Origin: an uncultured Pelagibacteraceae bacterium | Lineage (GTDB): Bacteria > Pseudomonadota > Alphaproteobacteria > Pelagibacterales > Pelagibacteraceae | Length of the DNA stretch: 64,000 nt | Assembly: GCA_902628635.1 (NCBI GenBank) | Contig: CACONQ010000002.1 | Location: 62,001-126,000 of the forward strand | Direction of reading: 5' to 3' | In this document: positions 17,343 to 27,213 of the stretch, one piece after another | Numbering within the stretch: position 1 is the stretch's first letter | How the letters are laid out: every line of letters begins with the position of its first letter | The notes under the pieces: model-generated | Databases searched by the model: none | What the model saw: the letters and a program-made list of their open reading frames with translations, nothing else | What the model was told of the DNA's origin: nothing | Translations under genes and position numbers: made by a program

Positions 17343-17981
17343 ATGTCCTCGCAAAATGACGGGATAATAGTCATATTGTCATCACCATCAGGTGCTGGAA
17401 AAACTACACTTGTTAAATTATTATCGCAAAGAAAAAATTTTAATATATCCGTATCTCACACAACAAGAGAACCCAGAAGTAATGAAATTGAGGGAAAAGA
17501 TTACTTTTTTATAAATAATAAAGAATTTGAAAATTTAATTAAAAATAATCAATTTTTAGAGCATGCAAAAGTTTTCAACAATCTTTATGGTACCTCCAAG
17601 AAGCCTGTTATAGATCTTTTAAGTTCAGGTAAAAATGTTATTTTTGATATTGATTGGCAAGGCACCAAACAAATAAAGTCTCAAAATATAAAATATAAAA
17701 TCATAACATTTTTTGTTTTACCTCCAAGTAAACAAGTACTTTTTGAAAGACTTAGCAACAGAGATATGAAAGATAAGCTCATTGCATCCGAGAGAATGAA
17801 GGACTTTTATAAAGATGTACAGCATTGGGTCGATTATGATTTTGTAGTAATAAATGATAATTTAAATGAATGTTACGATGAAATCAGTCAATTAATTGAT
17901 TTGTCTTTAAAACCTCAAAATAATGAAATTCATTATAATAAAAAAAGAATTTCAGATCATGTAGATAAATTAATCAACTAA
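17343..17981 (+). CDS. gmk: Guanylate kinase
   Basis: 212-aa enzyme converting GMP to GDP with ATP. The P-loop is [11 protein letters not shown] (13-23), the GMP-binding residues lie in [19 protein letters not shown], and the lid and adenine-binding parts include RMKDFY. The length is typical of bacterial GMK. It closes the fabD cluster, and its stop overlaps the end of convergent rsmA by 8 bases, leaving no room for a terminator between them. Confidence 0.97.
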   Translation: MSSQNDGIIVILSSPSGAGKTTLVKLLSQRKNFNISVSHTTREPRSNEIEGKDYFFINNKEFENLIKNNQFLEHAKVFNNLYGTSKKPVIDLLSSGKNVIFDIDWQGTKQIKSQNIKYKIITFFVLPPSKQVLFERLSNRDMKDKLIASERMKDFYKDVQHWVDYDFVVINDNLNECYDEISQLIDLSLKPQNNEIHYNKKRISDHVDKLIN

Positions 17982-18762
17982 TTTTCTCGCTGTCATATTT
18001 CGAGGCTATATTACAGTATGTTTTTAAGTCAAGGTTCTGAGGGCGCAAATCTAAATTTAGATTAAGATCACTAATAATTTTATTATTTTTTTTAAAAATA
18101 TTATTGATTGACTTTCTTATTTTTTTCCTTTTTTGATTAAATAAAATTCTAGTAATTAATTCTAAACTTTTTGGATTCTTTAAGTTAATTTTGTCAACTT
18201 TTTCACTAAAAAATAAAAGTGAACTTTCAACTTTTGGTTTTGGTTCAAAAGAACTCGGTTTTATGTCAAACAGTTTTTTTATATCAAATTTCCAATTTGA
18301 TAATATAGATAATCGTCCATAATTTTTTGAATTTACCTCTGCTAATATACGATCTGCCATCTCTTTTTGAAACATAAATATTAAAGCTTTATATTTAAAA
18401 TTGTTATCCAAAATAAATTTAACTAAAATCTGAGAAGAAATATTGTAAGGTAGATTTCCAATTACAATTGTATTTTTGTTAAAAATTTCATAATCAAAAA
18501 ATTTTAAAATATCTTTATTAATCACTTTAATTTTATCAAAAAATTTGTTTTTTAAATATTTTGAGAGTTCCTCATCTTTTTCAATTAAAAAAACTTTTTT
18601 GGGATTCTTTTTAATTAAATAATCAGTAAGATTCCCTGTCCCTGGACCAATTTCAATTAATTCAGCACTATTATTTAAAAGGCTTTTATCAGCTATTTTT
18701 TTTAAAACATTTTTATCTTTTAAGAAATTTTGACCGAGACTTTTTTTTGCTTTAATAATCAC
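17974..18762 (-). CDS. rsmA: 16S rRNA dimethyltransferase RsmA
   Basis: Dimethylates the two adjacent adenosines in the 3' helix of 16S rRNA late in small-subunit assembly (also called KsgA). SAM motif I is [10 protein letters not shown]; the catalytic motif IV is [11 protein letters not shown]; the N-terminal KKSLGQNFL is diagnostic. The open frame extends to an ATG at 18792, but the residues before [10 protein letters not shown] are unlikely and would overlap pdxA by 41 bases. A GTG at 18762, overlapping pdxA by 11 bases, is the better start and gives 262 aa. It is the last gene of the lpt-surA-pdxA cluster, a conserved arrangement. Confidence 0.95.
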   Translation of the reverse strand: MIIKAKKSLGQNFLKDKNVLKKIADKSLLNNSAELIEIGPGTGNLTDYLIKKNPKKVFLIEKDEELSKYLKNKFFDKIKVINKDILKFFDYEIFNKNTIVIGNLPYNISSQILVKFILDNNFKYKALIFMFQKEMADRILAEVNSKNYGRLSILSNWKFDIKKLFDIKPSSFEPKPKVESSLLFFSEKVDKINLKNPKSLELITRILFNQKRKKIRKSINNIFKKNNKIISDLNLNLDLRPQNLDLKTYCNIASKYDSEKIS

Positions 18763-19759
18763 TAATATTTTTAGAAAATAGAATTGCCTCAATTAAACTT
18801 GTTGGACTTGATAAATTTTTTCCAATCATTTTATTATTCGTACCATGATCTGGTGTAACTCTCAAAAAGGGTAAACCCAAAGTGATGTTAATCGCATTAA
18901 AACCATATAAAGTTTTAATAGGTGTAAGAACCTGGTCGTGATACATGCCAACGATAACATCGTATTTTTTTAAATTATTTTTTATAAATATTGTATCTGC
19001 AGCGTAAGGGCCTTGAGCTTTAATACCCTTATTTTTGAGTTTATTTACTGCAGGTTTTAATATTTTTTCATCCTCTGAGTATTGATCTGTTGTTTCACAG
19101 TGAGGATTTAATCCAGTTATTCCAATTTTAATTTTTTTTTTTAAATTATATTTATAAAAATCATTTATTACATTTACGTGCCTAATAATTTTATTTTTTG
19201 TTATCTTTTTAAAAATTTTTTTTAAAGGCAGGTGAGTAGTAACTGGACTTACTGCAAGTTCTTTGTTAAAAATTAACATTACTTCTTTGCCTTTTGAAGA
19301 AGTTTTTTTTGCAAAATACTCGGTCATACCAGGAAATTTCTTTTGTAAAAAATGTGTTTTAGATATTGGGCCATTTATAAGCATTTTAATTTTTTCTTTT
19401 TTAATTATATCTAAGGCAACAATAATACAATTTTCAATGTAGGTTTTTGACTTTATTGTAATTTTATCAAAAGGTTTTTTAAATTTAAAATTGACATCAA
19501 TCAAATTTATTTTTTGGTTATTTAATTTATTCGCATGAAAATTATCTTTATTTATATTTCTAATCAAAAAATTATATTTTAATTTTTTCATTTGTTTAGT
19601 TAACAAATCTTTAGAACAAATCAAAATAATTGGATTTTTTATTTTTTTAATTTTTTTTTCTTTAAGTGATTTAAAAAATATTTCCAAAAAAATACTGTAT
19701 GGTTCACCTGCAACTATTAAAATGGGTTTAGTTATCATAGATTTTTGTGTCAATTTCAA
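18752..19759 (-). CDS. pdxA: 4-hydroxythreonine-4-phosphate dehydrogenase
   Basis: Oxidises 4-phosphohydroxythreonine in the DXP-dependent vitamin B6 pathway. The sequence shows ILIVAGEPYSIFLEI at the start, the substrate-binding NGPISK (about 121-126), PVTTHLPLKK, the GLNPHCET block, and MYHDQVLTPIK with TPDHGTN near the end, all family signatures including metal-binding histidines. The open frame starts at 19759, overlapping surA by 32 bases. The ATG at 19738 (MITKPILIV) would overlap by 11 and is a good alternative start. Very Lys-rich, like its neighbours. In many genomes, as here, it sits between surA and rsmA. Confidence 0.94.
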   Translation of the reverse strand: MKLTQKSMITKPILIVAGEPYSIFLEIFFKSLKEKKIKKIKNPIILICSKDLLTKQMKKLKYNFLIRNINKDNFHANKLNNQKINLIDVNFKFKKPFDKITIKSKTYIENCIIVALDIIKKEKIKMLINGPISKTHFLQKKFPGMTEYFAKKTSSKGKEVMLIFNKELAVSPVTTHLPLKKIFKKITKNKIIRHVNVINDFYKYNLKKKIKIGITGLNPHCETTDQYSEDEKILKPAVNKLKNKGIKAQGPYAADTIFIKNNLKKYDVIVGMYHDQVLTPIKTLYGFNAINITLGLPFLRVTPDHGTNNKMIGKNLSSPTSLIEAILFSKNISDY

Positions 19760-20663
19760 TTTTTTTATAATAGATAGACGAGTATTGATCTAACTGTCGA
19801 TTCTGTTCAGTTTTTACAATTTTTTCAAATTCTTCTTCTAAACTTAATTCTAATCTAGTCTTTCTTTTATCCTTTAAAAATAAAAATAGCTGACCTCCTG
19901 GAACATTAATAGGATTTGTATAAGCACCTATTTCTAAATCTTTAATGTTATTGAAAACTTCCTCAGTGAGTTGATTTTCCTTAACCCATCCTATTTTTCC
20001 TCCAAGCTTGGAAGACTGTGCCTCGCTAAAAATATTTGCAGTATTTTCAAATCCAATTTCCTTAATACTTTTTTCAATTTTTGTTTTACTGCTTTTAAGA
20101 TCTGATGCTTGTTTCGAGCTGAACAAAATCTCATGCAACAAATACTCATTAAGAAAATTTGAAGGATTCTCTAAATCTTTTTTTATTTTTTCTCTGATAT
20201 CTAACTCATTTATAACTACTTTATCTTTGTAAATTGTATAAATTAATCTATTCCAAAGTAACTCAATTTCTATTTTTTCCACTAAGTAATCTTTTGAAAT
20301 ATCTAATGAAATTAGTAAACTTTCAAATTCAATTTCATCTAAATTTAGATTATTTCTTAAAGAGTTTACTTGTTTTTCAATAAATTGTTCATTTCCACCA
20401 AATCTAAAATTTTTAAGTATTTCATTTTTTTTAACTTTTTCTTTAATAATAGATTTTGTTGCATATTGTATTAGCTTCTCTTTTTCTATTGTTTTAAGCT
20501 GATCATTAAGCATTAGGAGATAATTAATTTCTTTAGTAATATCCTTATTTGTAATTGGATAATTTTCAACTTTATATAAAATTTCAATTTTTTTTGCATA
20601 CAGACTATTTGTTAAAAAACCAAATGTTAATATTAAAAATAAAAAAATTTTTATTTTAAACAT
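19728..20663 (-). CDS. surA: SurA-like periplasmic peptidyl-prolyl isomerase
   Basis: 311-aa periplasmic chaperone for outer-membrane proteins. It has an N-terminal signal peptide (MFKIKIFLFLILTFGFLTNSLYA), a SurA N-domain (about 25-165) and a single parvulin domain (about 170-270) with LHEILFSSK and SKLGGKIGWVKENQL, which are parvulin hallmarks. E. coli SurA has two parvulin domains; one is common in alphaproteobacteria. Its location directly after lptD (4-base gap) supports a role in delivering LptD and other barrel proteins. Confidence 0.9.
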   Translation of the reverse strand: MFKIKIFLFLILTFGFLTNSLYAKKIEILYKVENYPITNKDITKEINYLLMLNDQLKTIEKEKLIQYATKSIIKEKVKKNEILKNFRFGGNEQFIEKQVNSLRNNLNLDEIEFESLLISLDISKDYLVEKIEIELLWNRLIYTIYKDKVVINELDIREKIKKDLENPSNFLNEYLLHEILFSSKQASDLKSSKTKIEKSIKEIGFENTANIFSEAQSSKLGGKIGWVKENQLTEEVFNNIKDLEIGAYTNPINVPGGQLFLFLKDKRKTRLELSLEEEFEKIVKTEQNRQLDQYSSIYYKKIEIDTKIYDN

Positions 20664-20667
20664 ACTA

Positions 20668-23064
20668 TTATTTAAGATTTGTTGAGCTGATTTTAGAAAA
20701 AGGCATAATAGTTAAAGAAAAAAGTAATTCTTCTTCAGGCTTAATATCACTGTCTGCGTAAAAAGATTTATTATACTCTAGGGCAGCTCTCAAACAATCA
20801 TTTTCATATTGATACATGAGGTTATAAAATTCGGTTAAATCAATTTCTCTATTAGACCGTGTTTTAAAAGTTAAGCTGTTAGTATTATTAAATTTTAAAG
20901 TTGTATTATTACTTACATAATGATTAGATCCCATAATATCGCTTTCCTCTAAGTATTCAAATGTAGTAATAATGTTGTTGACACTTAGAGTTGTTTTTAA
21001 AGAATTATAGTTTGATTTTGATAAACCATCATCAAGCATAAAATCATAATTAAATGTTAAAATATCAGAAACCTTAAAATTTAAATCTCCAATTAAATCA
21101 GAATATTTCTTATTTAAGGAGCTTTTAATAGGCAAATCTTCATTTGAGGTGTCGCTGATAACCTGGGCAATTTCAAATGATATCTTTTCGTCTCCAAATG
21201 TATCATTTTTTTTATACCCCAAACTTGCGGTTATTGAGTGACCTCCTTCAACTGCGTCATTTTCAGAAATTCTATTAAAGGAATTTATGTTTGAGATATC
21301 TAATCTACGGTCATTGTCAGACATATTCTTCGTTTTATTAGGACTAAATCGATAAGATAAATTTGGTGTTATAAAACTATCAAATAATTCTGATTGTTTT
21401 GAAAGAGGATAGCTCAAATTATACATAAATTGTGAGAGTAATTGGTTTTTTGATTCGCTTTGATTATTTGAACCTGTTTTTGAACTTTTATTTGGATTTA
21501 GTATTTTAAGCTTAAAATCTTTAATTAAACCACTATTTTCATATTTTTTTAATGAAGAATAAACAATTCTATTATTTAGAATTTGTTCATACTTATTAGT
21601 TTCAAATTGTTTTTGAAAAAAATCTGATTGAAAGCTAATTGAGCCCTCGGATTTAAGAATTTTTTGCAAATCCTTAGAATAGCTAAGATTGGGTAATATT
21701 ACTTCATATCTATCAGAGGTTTTTTTAGTTAAATCCTCATAAACTTCTGTACTTATTTTGAATGAACTATCATCATTAAAACCATCAAATTTTAAAAAAG
21801 AATGCATTAAAGTTTCACTTTTTATTAATGGTGAATTTATCTTATATTTTTTTAAATATGTATCATTGGCTACTTGCTCTAAATTAATTTCTAAATTTGA
21901 TTCCTGAAATATATAATCTTCAAAATTAAATTTTGTATTAGAAAAGAAATGTGATTTAGATGTCTGACTACTATTACCTAAAGCTGATGTATAAAAACTA
22001 AAATCACTTATGTGATCATAATTTTTTCCAACTTTTCTATATTCATTTTGTAACATGATATCATTATTTGTGAAAATTCTTGGCTTCACAGTCATATCTT
22101 CATCTTCGGCAATTACTTTGAAATAAGGTATTTGAACTGAGGTCCCCGAGTTTCCAGAATCATTTAATGTAGGAATTAAAAAACCTGATTGTCTTTTTAC
22201 AGTTGGGTCAGGATGAAAAAATTTTGGAAAATAAATAATTGGCTTGTCGTAAACCTCTAACCAAGCATTAGAATAATTAATTATTTTTTTTTCTCTATTA
22301 TGAACAATTTTATCTGCCTTAAGAGACCATGGAGGGCAACCATCTCTTTTTTGACAAGTAGTAAAAATACCCTTTGATACAATTGTATTATCATCTTTAA
22401 ATTCTAAAATGTTTCCATATAATCTTGGTTCATTAAGACTGTTGCCAAAAGATTTATTTGAAAAATTCATTTTTATGTCTTTACCATAGAATTCATTCAC
22501 TTCTAAGTTGCTAAAAAAACTTTTAAAATATGAGACATTGCCATCACTATCTTTTAATGTAACATATTTAGCTTTTAGAACCTTGCTAGACGTATTTAGA
22601 ACAAAGTCATCAGTAATAAAAATATTTTCATAACTGTCCATGACGCTAGTTTTATATTTTGATTTAATTTCATTTAAATTTCTTGAATAAATTAAATTTT
22701 TAGTTGTTATAATAATATTTTTTTCTATTTCTATTTCTGTATCTTCAAATGTTTGAATTTGTTCTATATTTTTAAAATATTTTATTTTATTTGTTTTAAT
22801 TATTAGATTATTTATTTTATCATTTATTAATACGTTTTTATTTACACTTAATTCCGAATTTTTTTTATTATATTTAAACTCTTGGGCCGTTATAATAACT
22901 CCTGATGACGAGGTTATTTGAACACCTTTATTTGATTTAAGAATTTCTCCGTTGTTTATTATTTCAATCTCATCTCCTTCGAAATAAAAATCTTCTGCAA
23001 AAGATAATTTATTTAAAAGAAATAAAAAAATACCCAAGAAAATAAATACAACTTTTTTTTTCAT
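20668..23064 (-). CDS. lptD: LPS-assembly outer-membrane protein LptD
   Basis: 798-aa outer-membrane barrel that, with LptE, inserts lipopolysaccharide into the outer leaflet. It begins with a signal peptide (KKKVVFIFLGIFLFLLNKLSFA). An OstA/LptA-like beta-jellyroll follows (about 25-210), then FTTCQKRDGCPPWSLKADKI and YFPKFFHPDPTVKRQSGFL, which are diagnostic LptD blocks, and a barrel of alternating Asn/Ser/aromatic strands to the C-terminus. Cysteines lie at the TCQKRDGC site and at one place near the C-terminus (NDCLRAAL), fewer than in E. coli. It sits in the order lptF-lptG-lptD-surA, matching its pathway partners. Confidence 0.95.
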   Translation of the reverse strand: MKKKVVFIFLGIFLFLLNKLSFAEDFYFEGDEIEIINNGEILKSNKGVQITSSSGVIITAQEFKYNKKNSELSVNKNVLINDKINNLIIKTNKIKYFKNIEQIQTFEDTEIEIEKNIIITTKNLIYSRNLNEIKSKYKTSVMDSYENIFITDDFVLNTSSKVLKAKYVTLKDSDGNVSYFKSFFSNLEVNEFYGKDIKMNFSNKSFGNSLNEPRLYGNILEFKDDNTIVSKGIFTTCQKRDGCPPWSLKADKIVHNREKKIINYSNAWLEVYDKPIIYFPKFFHPDPTVKRQSGFLIPTLNDSGNSGTSVQIPYFKVIAEDEDMTVKPRIFTNNDIMLQNEYRKVGKNYDHISDFSFYTSALGNSSQTSKSHFFSNTKFNFEDYIFQESNLEINLEQVANDTYLKKYKINSPLIKSETLMHSFLKFDGFNDDSSFKISTEVYEDLTKKTSDRYEVILPNLSYSKDLQKILKSEGSISFQSDFFQKQFETNKYEQILNNRIVYSSLKKYENSGLIKDFKLKILNPNKSSKTGSNNQSESKNQLLSQFMYNLSYPLSKQSELFDSFITPNLSYRFSPNKTKNMSDNDRRLDISNINSFNRISENDAVEGGHSITASLGYKKNDTFGDEKISFEIAQVISDTSNEDLPIKSSLNKKYSDLIGDLNFKVSDILTFNYDFMLDDGLSKSNYNSLKTTLSVNNIITTFEYLEESDIMGSNHYVSNNTTLKFNNTNSLTFKTRSNREIDLTEFYNLMYQYENDCLRAALEYNKSFYADSDIKPEEELLFSLTIMPFSKISSTNLK

Positions 23065-24144
23065 TTATTTCTCATTTATCCTTACTAATCCAATAGTGCA
23101 AAAAAGAGATATAATTAATAGAGGTAACCATATCGATAAAAATTCTGGCATTTTTTCATTCTCACCAAGAAGACTAGAAAAGTAATTTATGTAATAAATA
23201 ACAACAGAACAAAAAGTTCCGAGTATTAGATGGAATATTTTCGAATTATTTCTTTTGATATTGAGCATAATTATGCAGCTAAAAATGGTCATTATAGTAA
23301 GATTAATAGGATACGAAGCAAGTTTATGATAATGAATGTTCAAGTTGGTGACTGAATAACCTATATTTTGATAATCATTTTTCAGTTTATTCAGTTCTAT
23401 GAAATTTAAAGCAGATAAATCTGAAAATAACTGATTTATTTGATCGGCATCAAAATTACTTTCGAATAAAACATCTTTACTTTTTTTTGTACTTGAACTT
23501 CCACTTGAGTAATTTACATTTTTTAATACCCATTGTTTATTCATTATATTCACTTCATCAACTAAAATATTATTAAAGTTTTCATAATTTTTAGTAAATT
23601 GGTTAATAGTTACATCATAAAGAATCCCATTAGAAATTCTTTCCGCGTTTATTATATTTATACTATTATCGATTTCATCCTTGATCCATAAACCATTTTC
23701 AGTAATAACAGCTAAATATTTATTATCTTTTGAGTATTTGTTTTTTAGATCTAAATAGATAAATTTGAGATTTGATGAAAGATTATAAAATATTATAAGT
23801 ATTAATAGAGATAATAAAAAAGCAAAAACTGACAGAATTGTTATAATTTTGAAGTTGCTTAAACTTACTTTTTTAAAAATATCTAACTCTTCCCTATCAA
23901 GTAATTTAATAAATAGAAATTGTGTTGATATAAAAAAAATAAATGGAAAAGTTTCATAGACAATCGAAGGTGAGTTTAGAAATGTTAAAAAAATAGGAAA
24001 AAGTAAATTTGTATCTGTATCCCTTAAATAAGATACCTCCTCAAAAATATTAAGTATAATTACCAATGAGAGAAAAATTGAAAAAACTACTAGAAGTGTT
24101 TTTAAAAATGAAGTTACTAAATATTTTTGATATACTTTGATCAT
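23065..24144 (-). CDS. lptG: LPS export permease LptG
   Basis: 359-aa inner-membrane subunit of the LptB2FG transporter that extracts LPS from the inner membrane. It has about three N-terminal helices (10-32, 52-75, 97-125), a periplasmic beta-jellyroll (about 130-265) and three C-terminal helices (about 272-353), the YjgP/YjgQ family layout. Called LptG because it is the second of the pair, as in E. coli. It overlaps lptF by 4 bases and its stop abuts lptD. The ATPase LptB is not in this window. Confidence 0.92.
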   Translation of the reverse strand: MIKVYQKYLVTSFLKTLLVVFSIFLSLVIILNIFEEVSYLRDTDTNLLFPIFLTFLNSPSIVYETFPFIFFISTQFLFIKLLDREELDIFKKVSLSNFKIITILSVFAFLLSLLILIIFYNLSSNLKFIYLDLKNKYSKDNKYLAVITENGLWIKDEIDNSINIINAERISNGILYDVTINQFTKNYENFNNILVDEVNIMNKQWVLKNVNYSSGSSSTKKSKDVLFESNFDADQINQLFSDLSALNFIELNKLKNDYQNIGYSVTNLNIHYHKLASYPINLTIMTIFSCIIMLNIKRNNSKIFHLILGTFCSVVIYYINYFSSLLGENEKMPEFLSIWLPLLIISLFCTIGLVRINEK

Positions 24145-25259
24145 GTGTTGACCTTCAATCTAAACATAAAAAATATATAGGTTATTAAAAAAATTATCAG
24201 GGGTACCAATATGAAAATTTCGACTTTACTATTACCAATATACCTTGCTGATATCTCTGATATTACAATTATAAAAAAACCAATAAAAAATAAAAAATTT
24301 TGAAACTTATTGTATCTAAATGAGTCTTTATTTGACAGAATAAGAAAACAAGCAATTAATACTATACTAGGAATAAAAAAGGGTTTAATGAGTCTTTTAA
24401 ATAATTCTTCGTCAATATCATTCTCAGCTTTATTTTCACATAAAAAATAATCAGGAATTTTATATAATAATATATTGTAATTAATTTTGTACAAACATGA
24501 GATAAGAGCTGTAGTCGATAGTTCCTGAAATTTTGGTGTTTTAGTACTCTTTGATGAATACTTTGCCAAGTTAACTTCAGTTTTTTTGAATGCAAATCTT
24601 GTAAGATTACTATTGCTTATGTCAATGAAGCTTCCATTATTTAAAATTAAAAAATTCAAACCATTTTCTGAAACTATTTTTCCACTTTCTGCATAGATAA
24701 TCTGAGATTGATTTTCTTTAACTTGATCTTTAAGATAAATATTCTTTAAGTCACCATTTTCACTTTTAGACTCAACAAAAATTGTTAAATTTTGAACAAC
24801 ATCGATAAATTTTTTTTCCTTTATCAAATTAGGAAAAAAGTCAACTTTTGAATTTCTTATATATTCTCTAGCAGTGTCCAACGTTTTTGGTACAATTAGA
24901 GTATTAAGAAATATTTGTATAAATAAAAATACTAACGAGAAAACTACTAATATATTTACAAATTTAAGTTTATTTATCCCTATATTCCAAAAAATTACTA
25001 ACTCATTTTTAGCTTCATATCTATTAAGGGTATAAAAAATACTAACAAATACGCAGAAAGGTAAAATTCTGCTAAAGATTTTTGGAAAATTTAAAATCGT
25101 TATATAAAAATACGTTAAAAGACCATGCCCGTCTTCCGATATATAATCTAAAAAATTAACAGCTTGAATTACCCATATAATTAGTGACAGACTTAGACTA
25201 GATAATAAAAAAAACTTGGTAATATCTATTAAAAGCTGGTTATATATAATTTTTTTCAT
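24141..25259 (-). CDS. lptF: LPS export permease LptF
   Basis: 372-aa partner of LptG with the same architecture: helices at about 12-34, 52-72 and 100-118, a periplasmic jellyroll (about 130-270), and three closing helices (about 290-365). The start MKKIIYNQLLIDITKFFLLSS and the segment FPKIFSRILPFCVFVS are typical of the YjgP family. It is the first gene of the cluster lptF-lptG-lptD-surA-pdxA-rsmA. Its promoter must be in the 81-bp gap shared with pepA, where I see no box strong enough to call. Confidence 0.92.
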   Translation of the reverse strand: MKKIIYNQLLIDITKFFLLSSLSLSLIIWVIQAVNFLDYISEDGHGLLTYFYITILNFPKIFSRILPFCVFVSIFYTLNRYEAKNELVIFWNIGINKLKFVNILVVFSLVFLFIQIFLNTLIVPKTLDTAREYIRNSKVDFFPNLIKEKKFIDVVQNLTIFVESKSENGDLKNIYLKDQVKENQSQIIYAESGKIVSENGLNFLILNNGSFIDISNSNLTRFAFKKTEVNLAKYSSKSTKTPKFQELSTTALISCLYKINYNILLYKIPDYFLCENKAENDIDEELFKRLIKPFFIPSIVLIACFLILSNKDSFRYNKFQNFLFFIGFFIIVISEISARYIGNSKVEIFILVPLIIFLITYIFFMFRLKVNT

Positions 25260-25340
25260 TGAAATTTACCTGATAATATCTATATAAATCCAACGTTAGT
25301 TTATATTTTAAATACAACCTAAAGTACATATTTAATAAAA

Positions 25341-26810
25341 ATGTCAATAAAAATAACCTATAAAACAGGGTCAAACGAGAAAAGCATCAAAAATTATGTT
25401 TTGTTTTCTGATGAAGAATTCAAGATTAATGGTCTTAGCAGATTAAGCATTAGTAAAAACTCTAATCAAATAAGTAAAACAATAATTTCAAATAAATCTA
25501 AAAAAAAAGACTTTATTTCATTTAATCTTAACCCTGATCAAAAAATAATTTTAATAAAGATTAAAAATAAACTTACTGCAACCGAAAATGAAAAAAAAGG
25601 TGCAAGTTTTTATAATTATCTTAAATCAAATCTAATTTTTGATGTTACTTTCTTAAATAATAATACCACTTCAACCCAAAATAAGAATAGTACATTTTTT
25701 GATGAGTTTCTTCATGGTATGCAGCTTAAATCGTATAATTTTAATAAATATAAAACAAAACAAGAAGATAAAAATATAGATATAACTATTTTGAATCCAA
25801 AAAAATTAAAAAATAAAAAAAGATTCGATAGATTTTCATCAATACTAGAAGGTACAAATTATACAAAAGATCTTGTATCAGAACCTGGAAATATTCTTCA
25901 TCCAGACGAATACGCAAAAAGATTGTTGAAATTAAAAAAAATTGGTTTGAGGGTAAAAGTATATAATAAGAAAGAACTTAAGAAATTAGGAATGGGTGCT
26001 CTTTTAGGAGTTGGTCAAGGAAGTGTAAGAGGATCATATCTTGTAACGATGGAATGGAACGGCAATAGATCAAAAAGTAAGCCTTTAGCATTTGTGGGCA
26101 AAGGTGTTTGTTTTGATACTGGTGGTTATTCACTTAAACCAGCAAGGTTCATGGAAGACATGACGTATGATATGGCGGGCTCTGCAGCTGTAGTAGGGTT
26201 AATGAAAACTTTAGCTCTGAGAAAAGCAACGGTCAATGCTGTAGGTGTTGTAGGTCTTGTTGAAAATATGGTAAGCGGAAATGCTCAAAGACCTGGAGAT
26301 ATTGTAAAATCTTATAGTGGAAAAACAATCGAAGTATTAAATACAGATGCTGAAGGAAGATTAGTTTTAGCAGATGCTCTGACTTTTACTGAAAAAAAAT
26401 TTAAACCAAAATTTATAATTGATTTAGCAACTTTAACGGGCGCAATAATAGTTTCTTTGGGATCAGAATATGGAGGCCTTTTTTCTAATAACGATAAACT
26501 CTCCAAAGAATTAATTGATGCTGGAGAAAAAACAGATGAAAAATTATGGAGAATGCCTCTACATAAAAACTTTGATAAACTGATGGATTCAAAAAACGCA
26601 GATATGCAAAACATAAATTATGTAGGTGGAGCAGGTTCTACAACAGCAGCACAATTTCTACAAAGATTTATTTTAAATAAAACACCTTGGGCTCATCTTG
26701 ACATAGCTGGTATGGCTTTTTCAAAATATGGTGGAGCATTAAACTCAAGTGGAGCCACAGGTTATGGAGTAAGATTACTAAATAAATTAGTTGAAGATAA
26801 TTATGAGTAA
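25341..26810 (+). CDS. pepA: Leucyl aminopeptidase
   Basis: 489-aa M17 family two-metal peptidase that removes N-terminal residues in the cytoplasm. The metal-binding and catalytic signature NTDAEGRLVLADAL begins at residue 334; other ligand regions are VGKGVCFDTGGYSLKP and MEDMTYDMAGSAAVVGL. The N-terminal part (1-170) is divergent and Lys-rich, as usual for the regulatory domain. E. coli PepA also binds DNA in plasmid dimer resolution; there is no evidence for that here. Its last 8 bases overlap the ndk start. Confidence 0.96.
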   Translation: MSIKITYKTGSNEKSIKNYVLFSDEEFKINGLSRLSISKNSNQISKTIISNKSKKKDFISFNLNPDQKIILIKIKNKLTATENEKKGASFYNYLKSNLIFDVTFLNNNTTSTQNKNSTFFDEFLHGMQLKSYNFNKYKTKQEDKNIDITILNPKKLKNKKRFDRFSSILEGTNYTKDLVSEPGNILHPDEYAKRLLKLKKIGLRVKVYNKKELKKLGMGALLGVGQGSVRGSYLVTMEWNGNRSKSKPLAFVGKGVCFDTGGYSLKPARFMEDMTYDMAGSAAVVGLMKTLALRKATVNAVGVVGLVENMVSGNAQRPGDIVKSYSGKTIEVLNTDAEGRLVLADALTFTEKKFKPKFIIDLATLTGAIIVSLGSEYGGLFSNNDKLSKELIDAGEKTDEKLWRMPLHKNFDKLMDSKNADMQNINYVGGAGSTTAAQFLQRFILNKTPWAHLDIAGMAFSKYGGALNSSGATGYGVRLLNKLVEDNYE

Positions 26811-27213
26811 TTTGGAACAAACTTTATCAATTATTAAACCAGATGCTGTAGAGAGAAATCTAGAAGATAAGATTAAAACAATGTTTAAAAATGAGGGTTT
26901 TAAAATTGTTAAAGAAAAGAAAATTAAACTTGAAAAAACAGATGCTGAAAAATTTTACAAAGTGCATGAAACAAAGCCATTTTATAATGATTTGTGTGAA
27001 TATCTATCCTCAGGACCAATAGTTGTGATGATACTAGAAAAAACTGGAGCAGTATTAGATAATAGAAGGCTAATGGGTGCTACTGATCCAAAAAATGCAG
27101 AGGATGGAACAATTAGAAAAGAATTTGGTTTATCTATAGATAAAAATTCAGTACATGGTTCAGACAGTATAGATAACGCAAAAATAGAGATTAATTTCTT
27201 TTTCAACAACTAA
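26803..27213 (+). CDS. ndk: Nucleoside diphosphate kinase
   Basis: 136-aa enzyme equalising nucleoside triphosphate pools by a phosphohistidine intermediate; the active histidine is H118 in NSVHGSDS. The N-terminal TLSIIKPDAVERN and the RRLMGATDPKNAEDGTIRKE block are typical. I choose the ATG at 26803 (MSNLEQTLSI) over the in-frame ATG at 26791, because it matches the family start. It overlaps pepA by 8 bases, and its stop shares bases with the stop of convergent purN (CTAA). Confidence 0.97.
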   Translation: MSNLEQTLSIIKPDAVERNLEDKIKTMFKNEGFKIVKEKKIKLEKTDAEKFYKVHETKPFYNDLCEYLSSGPIVVMILEKTGAVLDNRRLMGATDPKNAEDGTIRKEFGLSIDKNSVHGSDSIDNAKIEINFFFNN

